Source: Linum tenue (taxonomy: Eukaryota; Streptophyta; Magnoliopsida; Malpighiales; Linaceae). Taken from it: DNA of 64,000 bases. A model generated the notes under the pieces. The model was given only the letters and a program-made list of their open reading frames with translations, had not been told where the DNA came from and searched no databases. The stretch lies in assembly GCA_946122785.1 (NCBI GenBank), contig CAMGYJ010000010.1, positions 30,111,608 to 30,175,607 of the forward strand, written 5' to 3'. The translations under genes were made by a program, and so were the position numbers. Below, piece after piece: positions 44,789 to 55,111 of this stretch (positions within the stretch are counted from its first letter, which is position 1; each line of letters begins with the position of its first letter).

Positions 44789-46595
44789 ATGGCATTCCAA
44801 AAGTTCACGCTTGGGTTATGGTGGAATGGTTACACGGAAGAGACTGGAAAGGGGGTACGTTATGGCGGTGGCAATTTTTCTAAAATGAAGGCCTCTACGA
44901 GACCGATGCTTGAAGAGCTCCATCAAATGTGTACTGAGGTTACCTGCATGGATGGCACGAGACGAGTTGATCGTATGGTGTATCGATATCCAAACATACA
45001 TGACGGGTCGTTGTGGAATGATGAATTCCTCATTATCACCCAGGAGGACGTTGATGTCATGGTCCAATTTTTTTTACCACCAATAACATTAAACAAGCGG
45101 AGATGTTCGTTTACACGGAGGCGGTCGAAGGCGGTGGAGGTCATTCTGGAGATGGCCAAACATTTGGTATCCACGGTTGGGGTGAATTATACGAAGATCA
45201 TCCCCACCAGGAGTACCAAGACCCTCTTTCATACCAGGAGTATCATGATGGAAATGGAGGTCATCATCAATCCTTACCATCTTATGAAGAAGAAGCCCAA
45301 CAGTACCATGGCAACCAACAAGAAGGCTACCAGTACCAACCCGAGTACAACTTCTACCAAGGCGGCGGTAGTTACCACAAATACCATTACGGAGCTGAGG
45401 AGGGTGCCTTTCATGATCTTGATCAGATGGAAGATGCCCACCCAAATCCAGTTAGTGACCCTGAGGATGAAGAAGAGGAAGGCGACGTCAACTTCGATCC
45501 TCTTGAAGGTGCTGATGATTCTGGCCCAGATTCATACGCAGACGGTGATGAGGTGTCTCGCGACCGTGTTCCTATCTCGTACTATAATCACATTCCAAAT
45601 GAAGATTGCTATGTTGATGCCGACATGGAGACTCCAGAGGTTCCAGTATGGGGTCCAATCACTGATTTTACGAAGGGCCAACAATTTGCCACGAAGAATG
45701 AGGTGCGGCACGCTATTGTCACTGAAGCAATGACTCGGAGTTTTGAATGGCACACAAGTCATTCTGACACGAAAAGGCTCATGGTTAGATGTCAAAATCA
45801 ACACGAGGGATGCAAGGCTAGGGTCCGGGCCATCAAGAGCAAGAGAGTCGGTCAAAGGGTCATATCTCGTGCGATGAACACTCACACATGTGTGTCATCC
45901 ATAACATCCCAAGGCCATCGACAGTTGAAATCCAGGGTGGTTGTCGCGGCTATCAAGCATCTAATTGAGAAACAGCACGACCTGAAAGTTCAAACAATCA
46001 TCGCCAACATTCTGGTCGTTATGGATATATTATTAACTACAAGAAGGCATGTCATGGAAAGCATAAATCAATGGTCGCCGTGTTTGGTGACTGGGAAGAA
46101 TCATATGCATTACTTCCCAGATTGATTTTGGCATTGGAGGGGTCTAACCCTAGCACAGCTTTCTCCCCCTGCTACCAAGATGAAGAAATTTATCAGCCGG
46201 AGCCCGGTAACAAATGCCATTTCAAGCGTCTTTTCTGGTCATTCAAGCCATCTATTGATGGTTTTCCATTCTGTGTTCATGTGATTTAAGTGGATGGAAC
46301 ATTCCTTACCGACAAGTACAAGGGTACTCTACTGATCGCCAGCGGAGCATATGCAAACAGATGTGTCTTTCCATTAGCCTTTGCCATTGTTGAGGGAGAG
46401 AATACCGATAGTTATGGATGGTTCTTCAGACAAATTCAACTCCACATCACCAGGCGGGCGAACCTAACAATTATCTCTGATCGCCACGCCGGGATCAGGG
46501 CTGCCATCTTAGGCTGGGATCCAAACTGGAAGTGGTCACAGAGATGGTGCATACGGAACTTCAAGAGCAATTGGAACCATTATTTCAAGGGATGA
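44789..46595 (+). pseudogene. MULE-2 transposase, truncated after the catalytic core start
   Basis: From ATG 44789 (MAFQKFTLGLWWNGYTEE) through VDRMVYRYPNIHDG and DEFLIITQEDVDVMVQ, a shift near 45,095 leads to EMFVYTEAVEG and a His/Tyr/Gln-rich acidic linker. Then KNEVRHAIVTEAMTRSFEW and LMVRCQNQHEGCKARVR give the zinc-binding region. A shift near 46,005 leads to GDWEESYALLPRL and WSFKPSIDGFP. TAA at 46287-46289 replaces a codon just before VDGTFLTDKYKGTLL. FPLAFAIVEGENTDSYGWF and IISDRHAGIRAAI follow (both catalytic Asp present), and it ends at TGA after NHYFKG. The C-terminal half with the SWIM finger is gone. Confidence 0.8.
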
Positions 46596-46667
46596 AGCTT
46601 GATGATAGTCTATGGTGGACCGGTAAGCGTTCTATTTCATTGGTGTAATAATTTCTTTAACTGTGAA

Positions 46668-46850
46668 AAAGATACTTTGAAATACAATACAACACTTATT
46701 TAGACTCTTTATAAAGAGATGCATGCCTAAGGAAATGAGGTCTTAAGCGATCATCGTGATCCACCCATTTCCTCGGAAAATTGGGTTCTAAGCGATCATC
46801 GGATCCCCCTTTTTCTGTAAAAAATGTTGTGTTTATAAGGAGATGTATAC
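46668..46850. repeat. Left arm of an inverted repeat inside MULE-2
   Basis: TTAGACTCTTTATAAAGAGA, GCCTAAGGAAATGAGGTCTT, AAGCGATCATCG (twice) and AAGGAGATGTATACCTCT recur in inverse order at 55,112-55,270. Within the arm the AAGCGATCATCG...GATCC unit is itself repeated. Before the LTR insertion the arms lay about 220 bases apart. Confidence 0.75.
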
Positions 46851-47064
46851 CTCTCCAAGAAATATACATCATTTAAAAAACAAACATATTAAGTGTACTA
46901 AAATAATTAACTAAAATGAATATCTTTTTCAAAATTTAAATAAAATTAATTTTGTACACATACACATACACATAAAATAAAATATATTATTTTGTACTTC
47001 GTATTGATTATTTTCAATAATTTAAAGCAATACAAGTACACTCGGAAGACTCTTATAGAAGAGG

Positions 47065-48478
47065 TGACACGCCAAAACACAACACCAAACTGCGACCAAG
47101 TGTAATCGCAGTCCGGGAATGCAGTAACAGGCAAGTTCAATTATCAACCGGGGTCTAGATCTACTGCTTACTCCGTGATTCTCTATTATCTAGCAAACTA
47201 GTTCGAGTGATTGTTGTGAAAAGCGAAAGCAACAAGAAAGCAGTAAATTGTTCGGTTTTCAAAGTCAGGAAAGAGTCACTCGGGATTGAGTCCCCCTAGC
47301 CCCTTAGTTAGGTTCAATTGTAATTCCCTGGGTTGATTTACTGTTGATTAGACTGCGGAAGATCCGACAGTAGCTTGGAATCTCTTAAGCTGACCAAGCC
47401 CTCTCAGTCTAACTACCCGGCAGACGACTAGTCTTCACCGGGATAGAAAGCTGAGGCTATGAACACACAACTCCACTACTGGAATTGAATTCCAGTACAA
47501 AGCAGTAAACTGGCTAACTCTCGTATAGCCAATCTCCTACTATCGAATGAAGAGGCTCTAACAACCTAATCAGATTCTATCTATCTCAGGTTGCAGCAGA
47601 AATTGAGAAAAGCTGATCAGACTCCAATCAATTCAATAAACATGCATCATTCGATTAAAATCAACCAGTAATATCATCCCAAGTCATTACAATCAAATCC
47701 CTAACACAAGGAACTAGGGTTCTTCATACCCAAGTGAGAGAAGGGTTCTACTCCATAGAGAGAGAAGAGAAAACAGTAATCGGATTAGTCATACTCATAA
47801 CGATGAGAAAAATCTGCTCCGGGACGATGATTTCCACTCCTATCACGATCTCCAGGCTCGATTCGATGAAATCCAGCTCTAAGACAGCTTCTAGGATGTG
47901 TTCTTCGTACTTTCTCTCTCTAGGGCTCTGTTTTTGCTCTGAAAACACGATTCTCCCCCTTTTGGCTCGAAATAGGCTCTAAAACCAGGATTTCCCGCCT
48001 CGCACGGCCAGGCCGCACGGCCGTGCAGATCACCCACTTGGCCGTGCGGCTCAAAACGCGGCGCATCAATTAACCTCAGCCATCTCACACGGCCAGGGTT
48101 GCACGGCCGTGTGAGGGATACAGCCTGCCCGTGCTCGGCCTCGGCAGAAATCACACGGCCAGGGTGCTCAATGGCACGGCCGTGTCACAATCATGGGTTG
48201 CCCGTGCGTGCTCTCGCATAATCCCGCACGGCCATCTTGCTCACTTGCACGGCCGTGCGACTCCCTGGTCTGCCCGTGCAGCTTCCTTGAAACCTCGCCA
48301 TTCGTCCGATCTTCGTCCAATCGACCCCAGACTCGCTCCTAAGCCTTCATTCACGTACTAGGACCTGAAATTCCACAAACACGCACAACCTAGCGTGAAA
48401 TCGGCCTAAAACACGAGAATCAACACCTCAAACGGTGTAAGAACGAGGGTAAAAACATGTGTAAATGACGATCTATCA
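47065..48478 (-). repeat. 3' LTR of the gag-protease element
   Basis: 1,414 bp. It holds the palindromic CACGGCC/GGCCGTG array at about 47,998-48,285. Small open frames in it (47734-47982, 48131-48361) recur in the other LTR and are not separate genes. Confidence 0.95.
47998..48285. repeat. Array of CACGGCCGTG palindromic modules in the LTR
   Basis: Modules follow the pattern CGCACGGCCA, a spacer of 10-20 bases, GCACGGCCGTG, a second spacer, and GCCCGTGC, about three times. Full palindromes GCACGGCCGTGC or CACGGCCGTG occur near 48,014, 48,094, 48,174 and 48,248. The same array is in the other LTR (about 54,648-54,912), one short unit shorter, and a related array lies at 50,435-50,610. Confidence 0.85.
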
Positions 48479-48493
48479 AACTCCCCCACACTT
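48479..48493 (-). promoter_or_regulatory. Polypurine tract
   Basis: On the minus strand AAGTGTGGGGGAGTT directly precedes the 3' LTR start TGATAGATCG, the expected plus-strand primer for reverse transcription. Confidence 0.85.
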
Positions 48494-50338
48494 AACCGTT
48501 TGCTTGTCCCCAAGCAAACCAAGTCAGACACTAGGTAAGCTTACATATTTCAATCAACCAACATTGGGGACAAGTCATAAAGGCACAGAACACGTGAATC
48601 GCACTGGTTTTCAAACATCAATACATGAACAACCTCAATAACAACCTGGACAACCACCACAAAGGACATTCGAGTGCAGCAAATCGAGTAAAGGAAGAAT
48701 CTCCCTACTGTTCACTGGCCAACCTAGACTTGATTCAACCACTTACTCAAAACAGTCAACTCATGCATCCAACTCAAGACATCAGAATAGAAACCGAGCA
48801 ATCTAGGTCCTCACCAAGGTACAAGAGTGTAAAGAATATGAAAATGAATCACTCACTCTCGACCAGTGGGGTCAGGACAATTTGATGCGAAAGATGCGCA
48901 TGCTATTTCTCTCAATCCCTATCATCTCTTCACCATGATGGCAGCCTCTAAATGCTAGAGTTCACATATGGGGTGTCACCACTAACTAATCAGGAGGTCT
49001 TAGACACAGGTTCAAATGACTGGCTAGGGTCTTGGACAGGGGGAAAAAGCCTTTTAGGTGGTGGAAGTATTCATAGCAAAAGGTTCCACATTTTCCAAAC
49101 ACACAATCACAGTCAAACAAACCGGTATTTTCTTTCTGCTATTCTGCATTACTCAATATCTCAAGAGCACAAGAGCGAAGGAGGCATAAACATCAGCATT
49201 TCCAAGCCAGATTGCTAAGAAACACTACTTAATGGGCATTATTCAGATTTTTGGGTAGTGGCTCTCTTTTGCTTTCAATTTTTCTTTGTTTTTTTTTCTT
49301 TCATTTTTCTTTTCATTTCTTAAGAGAGCCACCACTCCTGCACAAATTTCAAACACCTGCCCAACTTTTAAGCACTACCTCCAACACTCACATAGACTTT
49401 AGCAGAAAAACAGAGAATATGTAAAAACCACTCTGTGGAACCTTCTAAAAGATGCAACAAGGGTGATTTGTTTCATTATAGACCAAAAGAAAGGATAACA
49501 CACGGCTCAAAGGGGCTGACTAGGGGATATGACACATCAGGACAGTCAGTTTTGGGCGTGGGCTAATCCTATGCCCCCATCATCTTAGCTAGTGACAACG
49601 TGAATGCTACACATCATGGAAGAGGGATCTATCGCACAAGAAAGAAACGAGCAGGCTCAAATCTCACATGGCTACCTACATTCTCTATCTCACATTCTGA
49701 TACCCTGAACTAGATGTATAAACGACTGTCACGAACAAGTAATCAGATCAAGTCACAGTTGGCGAGCAAACAGTTGAAAAACTGAACCCCTACATCGTTC
49801 TACTGCACATCTCAGTCCTCATCATAGGTTGTCCTAGTCGCAAACAAGTTGTCATGCATTAATCCGAAAACCAATCAATTCATCCATCAAAACACAGTGC
49901 CAATATGATCAAACAGCAGTACTTGGAGCCCTCAAATCGTAAGATTTGGACAGCGGACTAGGCTCCACACACCCAAATAAATATTCCAACCGATACAAGG
50001 CACCCCCCACACTTAAGCACGACATTGCCCTCAATGGAGTAGAGGGAAAGATAAGGGGAACGAGGTTACCGGATTGGAACACTGCTGGGGGACTGGAAGT
50101 GGACCAGTCAGCGAGAAACAAACGGGAGAGTGAACAATGCTGCACAAATCGAACACCAGAAACACACTAGCACACTGTGCGTTAGGGATAAGTGTTAGCC
50201 CAGACGGCTACATCAAACCACAAAGGAAAACCAAAAACAAAACAACCGACACTAAGTTCAAGCTCCGCACACATGGAGCAAACACACAAAAGTCTAAAAC
50301 GAAAAAGAAAACACACTGAGACGGGCAACGAGTACAGC
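48494..50338 (-). other. Conserved non-coding 3' region of the gag-protease element
   Basis: On the minus strand the order CATTGAGGGCAATGTCGTGC, TTAAGTGTGGGGGGTGCC (about 49,998-50,035), GATGTGTAGCATTCACGTTG, GGGGGCATAGGATTAGCCCA, CCCTTTGAGCCGTGTGTTAT (49,500-49,620), GAACCTGTGTCTAAGACCTC, TAGCATTTAGAGGCTGCC and GGTCGAGAGTGAGTGATTC (48,860-49,020) parallels 20,270-21,545 of the older element. No conserved frame is present, so selection is likely on RNA or DNA. Confidence 0.75.
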
Positions 50339-50689
50339 CTACTCGTCGCCAAGATCGTCGAGGTCGATGTCGTTCATGAACGCATCATCATCACCAGCGC
50401 TAGCAGCACCATCATCACCGTCAACACGGGCAGGATCGCACGGCCGTGCAGGGGGTGCTTTTGCCCGTGCTGGCCGACACGGCCTGGCCGAGGAACTTCG
50501 CACGGCCGTGCACTTGGCACATTTGGCCGTGCGATTATTACCGAGAGCTCGCACGGCCAGGTGGAGAATTCCACACGGCCGTGCAAGTTGAGGTCCTGGC
50601 CGTGCGACATGCTGGAGCCCCGAAATCAACCTGTTTTCACTCAAAAACGACACTTGACTCTGGAGCAACGTTTCAAGACTCAAAAACAC
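50339..50689 (-). CDS. Small Arg/Ala-rich frame across the palindromic array, doubtful gene
   Basis: This 116-codon frame translates the CACGGCC array into ARPC-rich words (QLARPCGILHLAVRALG, SSSARPCRPARAKAPP) and ends with an acidic tail (DAFMNDIDLDDLGDE). The array is open in several frames on both strands, which argues against a real protein. The acidic tail lies outside the array and is the only hint in favour. Confidence 0.2.
   Translation of the reverse strand: MFLSLETLLQSQVSFLSENRLISGLQHVARPGPQLARPCGILHLAVRALGNNRTAKCAKCTAVRSSSARPCRPARAKAPPARPCDPARVDGDDGAASAGDDDAFMNDIDLDDLGDE
50435..50610. repeat. Internal copy of the CACGGCCGTG palindromic array
   Basis: GCACGGCCGTGCAGGG, GCCCGTGCTGGCCGACACGG, GCACGGCCGTGCACTTGGC, GGCCGTGCGATTATTACC and CACACGGCCGTGCAAG follow the module pattern of the LTR array. 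It lies between the gag-protease stop and the conserved 3' region. Confidence 0.8.
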
Positions 50690-50726
50690 ACAAAATCAAA
50701 GGAAAAAAGTAAGAAAATGGAAACCT

Positions 50727-50760
50727 CGATGGGGTTGCCTCCCCACAAGCGCTTCTTTAC
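50727..50760 (-). promoter_or_regulatory. Conserved AAGCGCTTGTGGGGAGGCAACCCC motif
   Basis: It lies 30-60 bases after the gag-protease stop on the minus strand and is the counterpart of 17,705-17,743. The palindrome AAGCGCTT and the GGGG.AGGCAA.CCCC pair are kept in both. Confidence 0.7.
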
Positions 50761-50790
50761 CGTCTTTTAGCTGGACGCCAGTATGGATGC

Positions 50791-53565
50791 TCAGGGAAGT
50801 GTAGGATCAGGTACCTTCAAGAGCGGATCCACATCGCTCTTGAGGTACAGCTTCAAATGGTGGCCATGTACGCGACGAATGTGGCCACCTGCATTTGCCA
50901 GCTCGACTTGGCCATCCGGCAAGATGCAAGCGAGTGAATACTCGGATGGCCAAGGTGGGGGCGGGACCAGCTCATAGTGGTCTCCGGCTTTCTTTCGAGT
51001 AGGCTTAGCTGCCTGCAGTTTCGGCCGCCACTCCTCCTTGATCTGTTCTTTTGATGACGGAGTGGTCCGGAGTGGCGGCGAAGGTGTGGGAGGTAGGTCC
51101 TGCAAAATAAGCAGCACAGAAGGATACACGACAGACTCGTGCACCTGGTGAGATATAGCATGCAGAGGTAACGAAGCAGGTATAGTGTCAGCAACTGAAA
51201 ACGTTATTCGCTCCTCGCCATCCCTCAAAACTAAGGTCCCATCATGCACATCTATGAGAGCCTTGGCGGTGGCTAGGAAAGGCCTTCCCAGTATAAGAGG
51301 CACTTCTGTGTCCTCATTGATGTCCAGAATAACAAAATCCACAGGATATGTGAATTTTCCAACCTGAACCAGAAGGTCTTCCACTATGCCCTTAGGATGC
51401 ACTACAGATCTGTCAGCTAATTGAAGGGTCATCCTAGTAGCACGGGGTTCGCCTAGGCCTAGTTTCTTGAACAGTTGATATGGCATAACATTGATACTAG
51501 CACCTAAATCCGCCAAGGACTTCTCTACATGCAATTTATCAATAGAGCACGGGATAGTAAAACTACATGGGTCCTTTTTCTTCTGCGGAAGCTTGTTCTG
51601 CAGAATAGCCGAGCATTCCTCGCTGAGCTCCACAGTGGCCAGCTCACTCAGCTTCTGCTTCTTTGAGAGAAGCTCTTTCAGAAACTTCGCATACTTCGGC
51701 ATTTGCGATAGTGCCTCCAGGAAGGGCACTTGGACATTCAGCTTCTTGAGCATGGCCATGAAGTTCTCGAACTCTGCCTCCAGCCTGTCTTTGTGCAACC
51801 GAGTAGGGAAGGGGAGTTTAGGGATATACTCCTTCACTACTGGTTGCGGTTTAGGTGCAGGCACCTCAACCTCCTTCTCTACTTCTTGTTCAACCGCTGG
51901 AGACGCTAAAACAGGGCTTTCTCTCTCCGGTTCCCGAGCAGGGGGATCAACAGTCATCTTGCCACTCCTGGTCATGATGGCATTGCAGCGCTCATCCGGG
52001 GTCTGCGGGTGAGGGATGGTCTGCCCGGGTAGAGTACCAGGAGCCCTTTGAGCCACTGCCTGGGCCACGCTCCCCAGCTGGGTCTGGATATCCTGCAAAA
52101 CAGCCTGTGTGTTCCTCTGACCAGCTTCAAGAGCCAGGAATTTACCCGAGGCCTTCTCCATGAACTGCTCAAAGGTGTTGAATTTCAGAGCACTAGCACT
52201 GGCGAGAGAACCCACCAAGTCCCGCAGTTCAGTCATCTGATCATTCTGCACTGGGGCAGCAGGGGCTGCACCTGGCTGCGGAAATGGTCGTGCCTGCGAC
52301 TGAGGTGGAACTGGCCCCTGTCTGGGCGGATAGAGTGGCTGCTGTTGCTGCTGAAATTGCCCCTGTCTGGGCTGGTATGGAGGCCTCTGGAAACCGGGGG
52401 GTCCCTGGGGAGCTGGTGGCCTGGGATTTGGCCCAGCCCAAGAAAAGTTAGGATGCTGGCGCCACCCCTCATTATAGGTGTTGCTGTAGGGGTCAAAGCG
52501 CCTGGCATTCCCGATGAAGTCCACCTGCTCCTGGGGAGTGGACGACTCCCTCATCGCCTGACAGTCCTCCACGGTGTGATGAGAGCTCTCACACCACTGG
52601 CAGTGCATCGCCTGCGGCTGTCCTGTACCTGCAATCAAACCAGAACGATCGATAGCTGAAACCAGCTTCGATACCACCTGCACCAAATCAGATGACTGGG
52701 TGCCCACAGCATGCACATCCCGTCCAGGTGCTCGTCTCGATCTCCTGGCAGTGCCCCAGTCATAACCGTTCTCCGTCATCTCCTCAAAGAGTTGATTCAG
52801 CTGTGGCGGGGTTTTGGTCAGCATGTTCCCGCCACAAACCGAATCGATCAGCTGCTTGTCCTCCGGGAAGAGGGCGTGATAGAAGGTGCCCACCTTGAAT
52901 GCATCATTGAAACCATGATTGGGACACCTGAGAAAGAGGCCGGTGTATCTCTCCCAAGCATCCCTAATGGTCTCATCCTCATCCTGAGAAAAATGTGTAA
53001 TTTGCTTCTGCTGATCAGCTGTCTTGGATGGGGGATGGTAGCGGGTGAGGAACTTGTCCGCCAGGTTGGCGAACGTGGTGATGGAGCCCGGAGGTCGAGT
53101 GTCTAGCCACTCCTTGGCCTGCCCCTCCAGAGTGAAAGGGAAGTACCTCAGCTGGATGGCATCTGCTGGTACCCCATTGATCTTGATTCCATCGATGAGC
53201 TCGTGGAATCGCCTGAGATGTGATCGAGGGCACTCTCCCTCCTTACCACGGAACACCACTGAACCGCGCAGCATGGTGATCACGGAGGTGCTCACCTCAA
53301 AGTTGTTGGCTTGGACATGAGGGTGTTGAATGGGTGACCTCATGTCTGCAGCCCTAGCGGTCCAGTAGGATCCCATGGTCTGCTCCTCGGGGATCACAGC
53401 ACGGTTCTCTGGATCACCCATCTCTTCTTTCTCTTCTTCTAACTGCAGCTGTGTTAGCGCCTCCTCCGCAGCCAGTCGCGCCTTTAGAGCCCGCTTGAAG
53501 TTCCTGCAAGTTCGTTCAAGCTCCTGGTCTAATGGTAGTAGTTCTCCCGACTGGCTACGGGTCAT
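50791..53565 (-). CDS. Gag-protease polyprotein with integrase-like C-terminal tail, intact
   Basis: 924 residues from ATG 53565 (MTRSQSGELLPLDQELERT) to TGA 50791. The capsid region includes NNFEVSTSVITMLRGSVVFR, LEGQAKEWLDTRPPGSITTF and LADKFLTRYHPPSKT (about residues 85-190). A CCHC knuckle CQWCESSHHTVEDC lies near 322-335, then a Pro/Gln-rich linker, KLPFPTRLHKDRLEAEFENF, a retropepsin motif ADLGASINVMPYQLF (Asp near 685) and ILGRPFLATAKALIDVHDGT near 758. From about 880 VELANAGGHIRRVHGHHLKL resembles the final residues of Athila integrases (VELANAEG...VNGHRLKPYL style), so RT, RNase H and the integrase core were deleted and the ends joined in frame. It should form particles and process itself, but needs RT and integrase from another element. 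Confidence 0.9.
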   Translation of the reverse strand: MTRSQSGELLPLDQELERTCRNFKRALKARLAAEEALTQLQLEEEKEEMGDPENRAVIPEEQTMGSYWTARAADMRSPIQHPHVQANNFEVSTSVITMLRGSVVFRGKEGECPRSHLRRFHELIDGIKINGVPADAIQLRYFPFTLEGQAKEWLDTRPPGSITTFANLADKFLTRYHPPSKTADQQKQITHFSQDEDETIRDAWERYTGLFLRCPNHGFNDAFKVGTFYHALFPEDKQLIDSVCGGNMLTKTPPQLNQLFEEMTENGYDWGTARRSRRAPGRDVHAVGTQSSDLVQVVSKLVSAIDRSGLIAGTGQPQAMHCQWCESSHHTVEDCQAMRESSTPQEQVDFIGNARRFDPYSNTYNEGWRQHPNFSWAGPNPRPPAPQGPPGFQRPPYQPRQGQFQQQQQPLYPPRQGPVPPQSQARPFPQPGAAPAAPVQNDQMTELRDLVGSLASASALKFNTFEQFMEKASGKFLALEAGQRNTQAVLQDIQTQLGSVAQAVAQRAPGTLPGQTIPHPQTPDERCNAIMTRSGKMTVDPPAREPERESPVLASPAVEQEVEKEVEVPAPKPQPVVKEYIPKLPFPTRLHKDRLEAEFENFMAMLKKLNVQVPFLEALSQMPKYAKFLKELLSKKQKLSELATVELSEECSAILQNKLPQKKKDPCSFTIPCSIDKLHVEKSLADLGASINVMPYQLFKKLGLGEPRATRMTLQLADRSVVHPKGIVEDLLVQVGKFTYPVDFVILDINEDTEVPLILGRPFLATAKALIDVHDGTLVLRDGEERITFSVADTIPASLPLHAISHQVHESVVYPSVLLILQDLPPTPSPPLRTTPSSKEQIKEEWRPKLQAAKPTRKKAGDHYELVPPPPWPSEYSLACILPDGQVELANAGGHIRRVHGHHLKLYLKSDVDPLLKVPDPTLP

Positions 53566-53685
53566 GCACTAACTGCACACAATTAGCAGAAGCAACCCGT
53601 GAAGGCACACGGGTGGAAGAGATAAAATGCAGTAAATAAAAGCTAGAGTAACAAATTCTCACGTTTCCCCAATAATCTAGAGGGG

Positions 53686-53703
53686 TCCTCGGCAACGGCG
53701 CCA
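53686..53703 (-). promoter_or_regulatory. Primer binding site, tRNA-Asp type
   Basis: The minus strand reads TGGCGCCGTTGCCGAGGA, identical to the site at 15061 and one base off the plant tRNA-Asp 3' end. Six bases (AGTTTT) separate it from the 5' LTR. Confidence 0.9.
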
Positions 53704-53709
53704 AAAACT

Positions 53710-55111
53710 TGACACGCCAAAACACAACACCAAACTGCGACCAAGTGTAATCGCAGTCCGGGAATGCAGTAACAGGCAAGTTCAATTATCAACCCGGGGT
53801 CTAGATCTACTGCTTACTCCGTGATTCTCTATTATCTAGCAAACTAGTTCGAGTGATTGTTGTGAAAAGCGAAAGCAACAAGAAAGCAGTAAATTGTTCG
53901 GTTTTCAAAGTCAGGAAAGAGTCACTCGGGATTGAGTCCCCCTAGCCCCTTAGTTAGGTTCAATTGTAATTCCCTGGGTTGATTTACTGTTGATTAGACT
54001 GCGGAAGATCCGACAGTAGCTTGGAATCTCTTAAGCTGACCAAGCCCTCTCAGTCTAACTACCCGGCAGACGACTAGTCTTCACCGGGATAGAAAGCTGA
54101 GGCTATGAACACACAACTCCACTACTGGAATTGAATTCCAGTACAAAGCAGTAAACTGGCTAACTCTCGTATAGCCAATCTCCTACTATCGAATGAAGAG
54201 GCTCTAACAACCTAATCAGATTCTATCTATCTCAGGTTGCAGCAGAAATTGAGAAAAGCTGATCAGACTCCAATCAATTCAATAAACATGCATCATTCGA
54301 TTAAAATCAACCAGTAATATCATCCCAAGTCATTACAATCAAATCCCTAACACAAGGAACTAGGGTTCTTCATACCCAAGTGAGAGAAGGGTTCTACTCC
54401 ATAGAGAGAGAAGAGAAAACAGTAATCGGATTAGTCATACTCATAACGATGAGGAAAATCTGCTCCGGGACGATGATTTCCACTCCTATCACGATCTCCA
54501 GGCTCGATTCGATGAAATCCAGCTCTAAGACAGCTTCTAGGATGTGTTCTTCGTACTTTCTCTCTCTAGGGCTCTGTTTTTGCTCTGAAAACACGATTCT
54601 CCCCCTTTTGGCTCGAAATAGGCTCTAAAACCAGGATTTCCCGCCTCGCACGGCCGTGCAGATCACCCACTTGGCCGTGCGGCTCAAAACGCGGCGCATC
54701 AATTAACCTCAGCCATCTCACACGGCCAGGGTTGCACGGCCGTGTGAGGGATACAGCCTGCCCGTGCTCGGCCTCGGCAGAAATCACACGGCCAGGGTGC
54801 TCAATGGCACGGCCGTGTCACAATCATGGGTTGCCCGTGCGTGCTCTCGCATAATCCCGCACGGCCATCTTGCTCACTTGCACGGCCGTGCGATTCCCTG
54901 GTCTGCCCGTGCAGCTTCCTTGAAACCTCGCCATTCGTCCGATCTTCGTCCAATCGACCTCAGACTCGCTCCTAAGCCTTCATTCACGTACTAGGACCTG
55001 AAATACCACAAACACGCACAACCTAGCGTGAAATCGGCCTAAAACACGAGAATCAACACCTCAAACGGTGTAAGAACGAGGGTAAAAACATGTGTAAATG
55101 ACGGTCTATCA
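53710..55111 (-). repeat. 5' LTR of the gag-protease element
   Basis: 1,402 bp and nearly identical to 47,065-48,478. It contains the palindromic array with one 13-base unit fewer. Confidence 0.95.

Larger units (their letters stand above)
47065..55111 (-). mobile_element. Young Athila-like gag-protease-only LTR retrotransposon, TSD AGAGG
   Basis: LTRs 47065-48478 and 53710-55111 both run TGACACGCC to TATCA on the plus strand. AGAGG occurs at 47060-47064 and 55112-55116. On the minus strand the order is 5' LTR, tRNA-Asp primer site, an intact 924-codon gag-protease frame, a conserved non-coding 3' region, polypurine tract and 3' LTR. By eye the LTRs differ by five substitutions and two indels (one of 13 bases in the palindromic array), so insertion is recent; at a commonly used grass rate this would be of the order of 0.1-0.2 million years. 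No RT, RNase H or integrase core is encoded. Confidence 0.95.

Noticed and set aside
45103..45445. Minus-strand frame opposite the MULE-2 transposase
   Set aside because: It shadows a biased His/Tyr/Gln-rich coding stretch; no motif of its own.
48000..48285. CRISPR-like array
   Set aside because: Units are irregular palindromic modules inside a plant LTR; there are no uniform repeats with unique spacers.
50367..50712. Several Arg/Ala-rich frames on both strands
   Set aside because: They all translate the CACGGCC palindromic array; real genes do not stay open in four frames at once.
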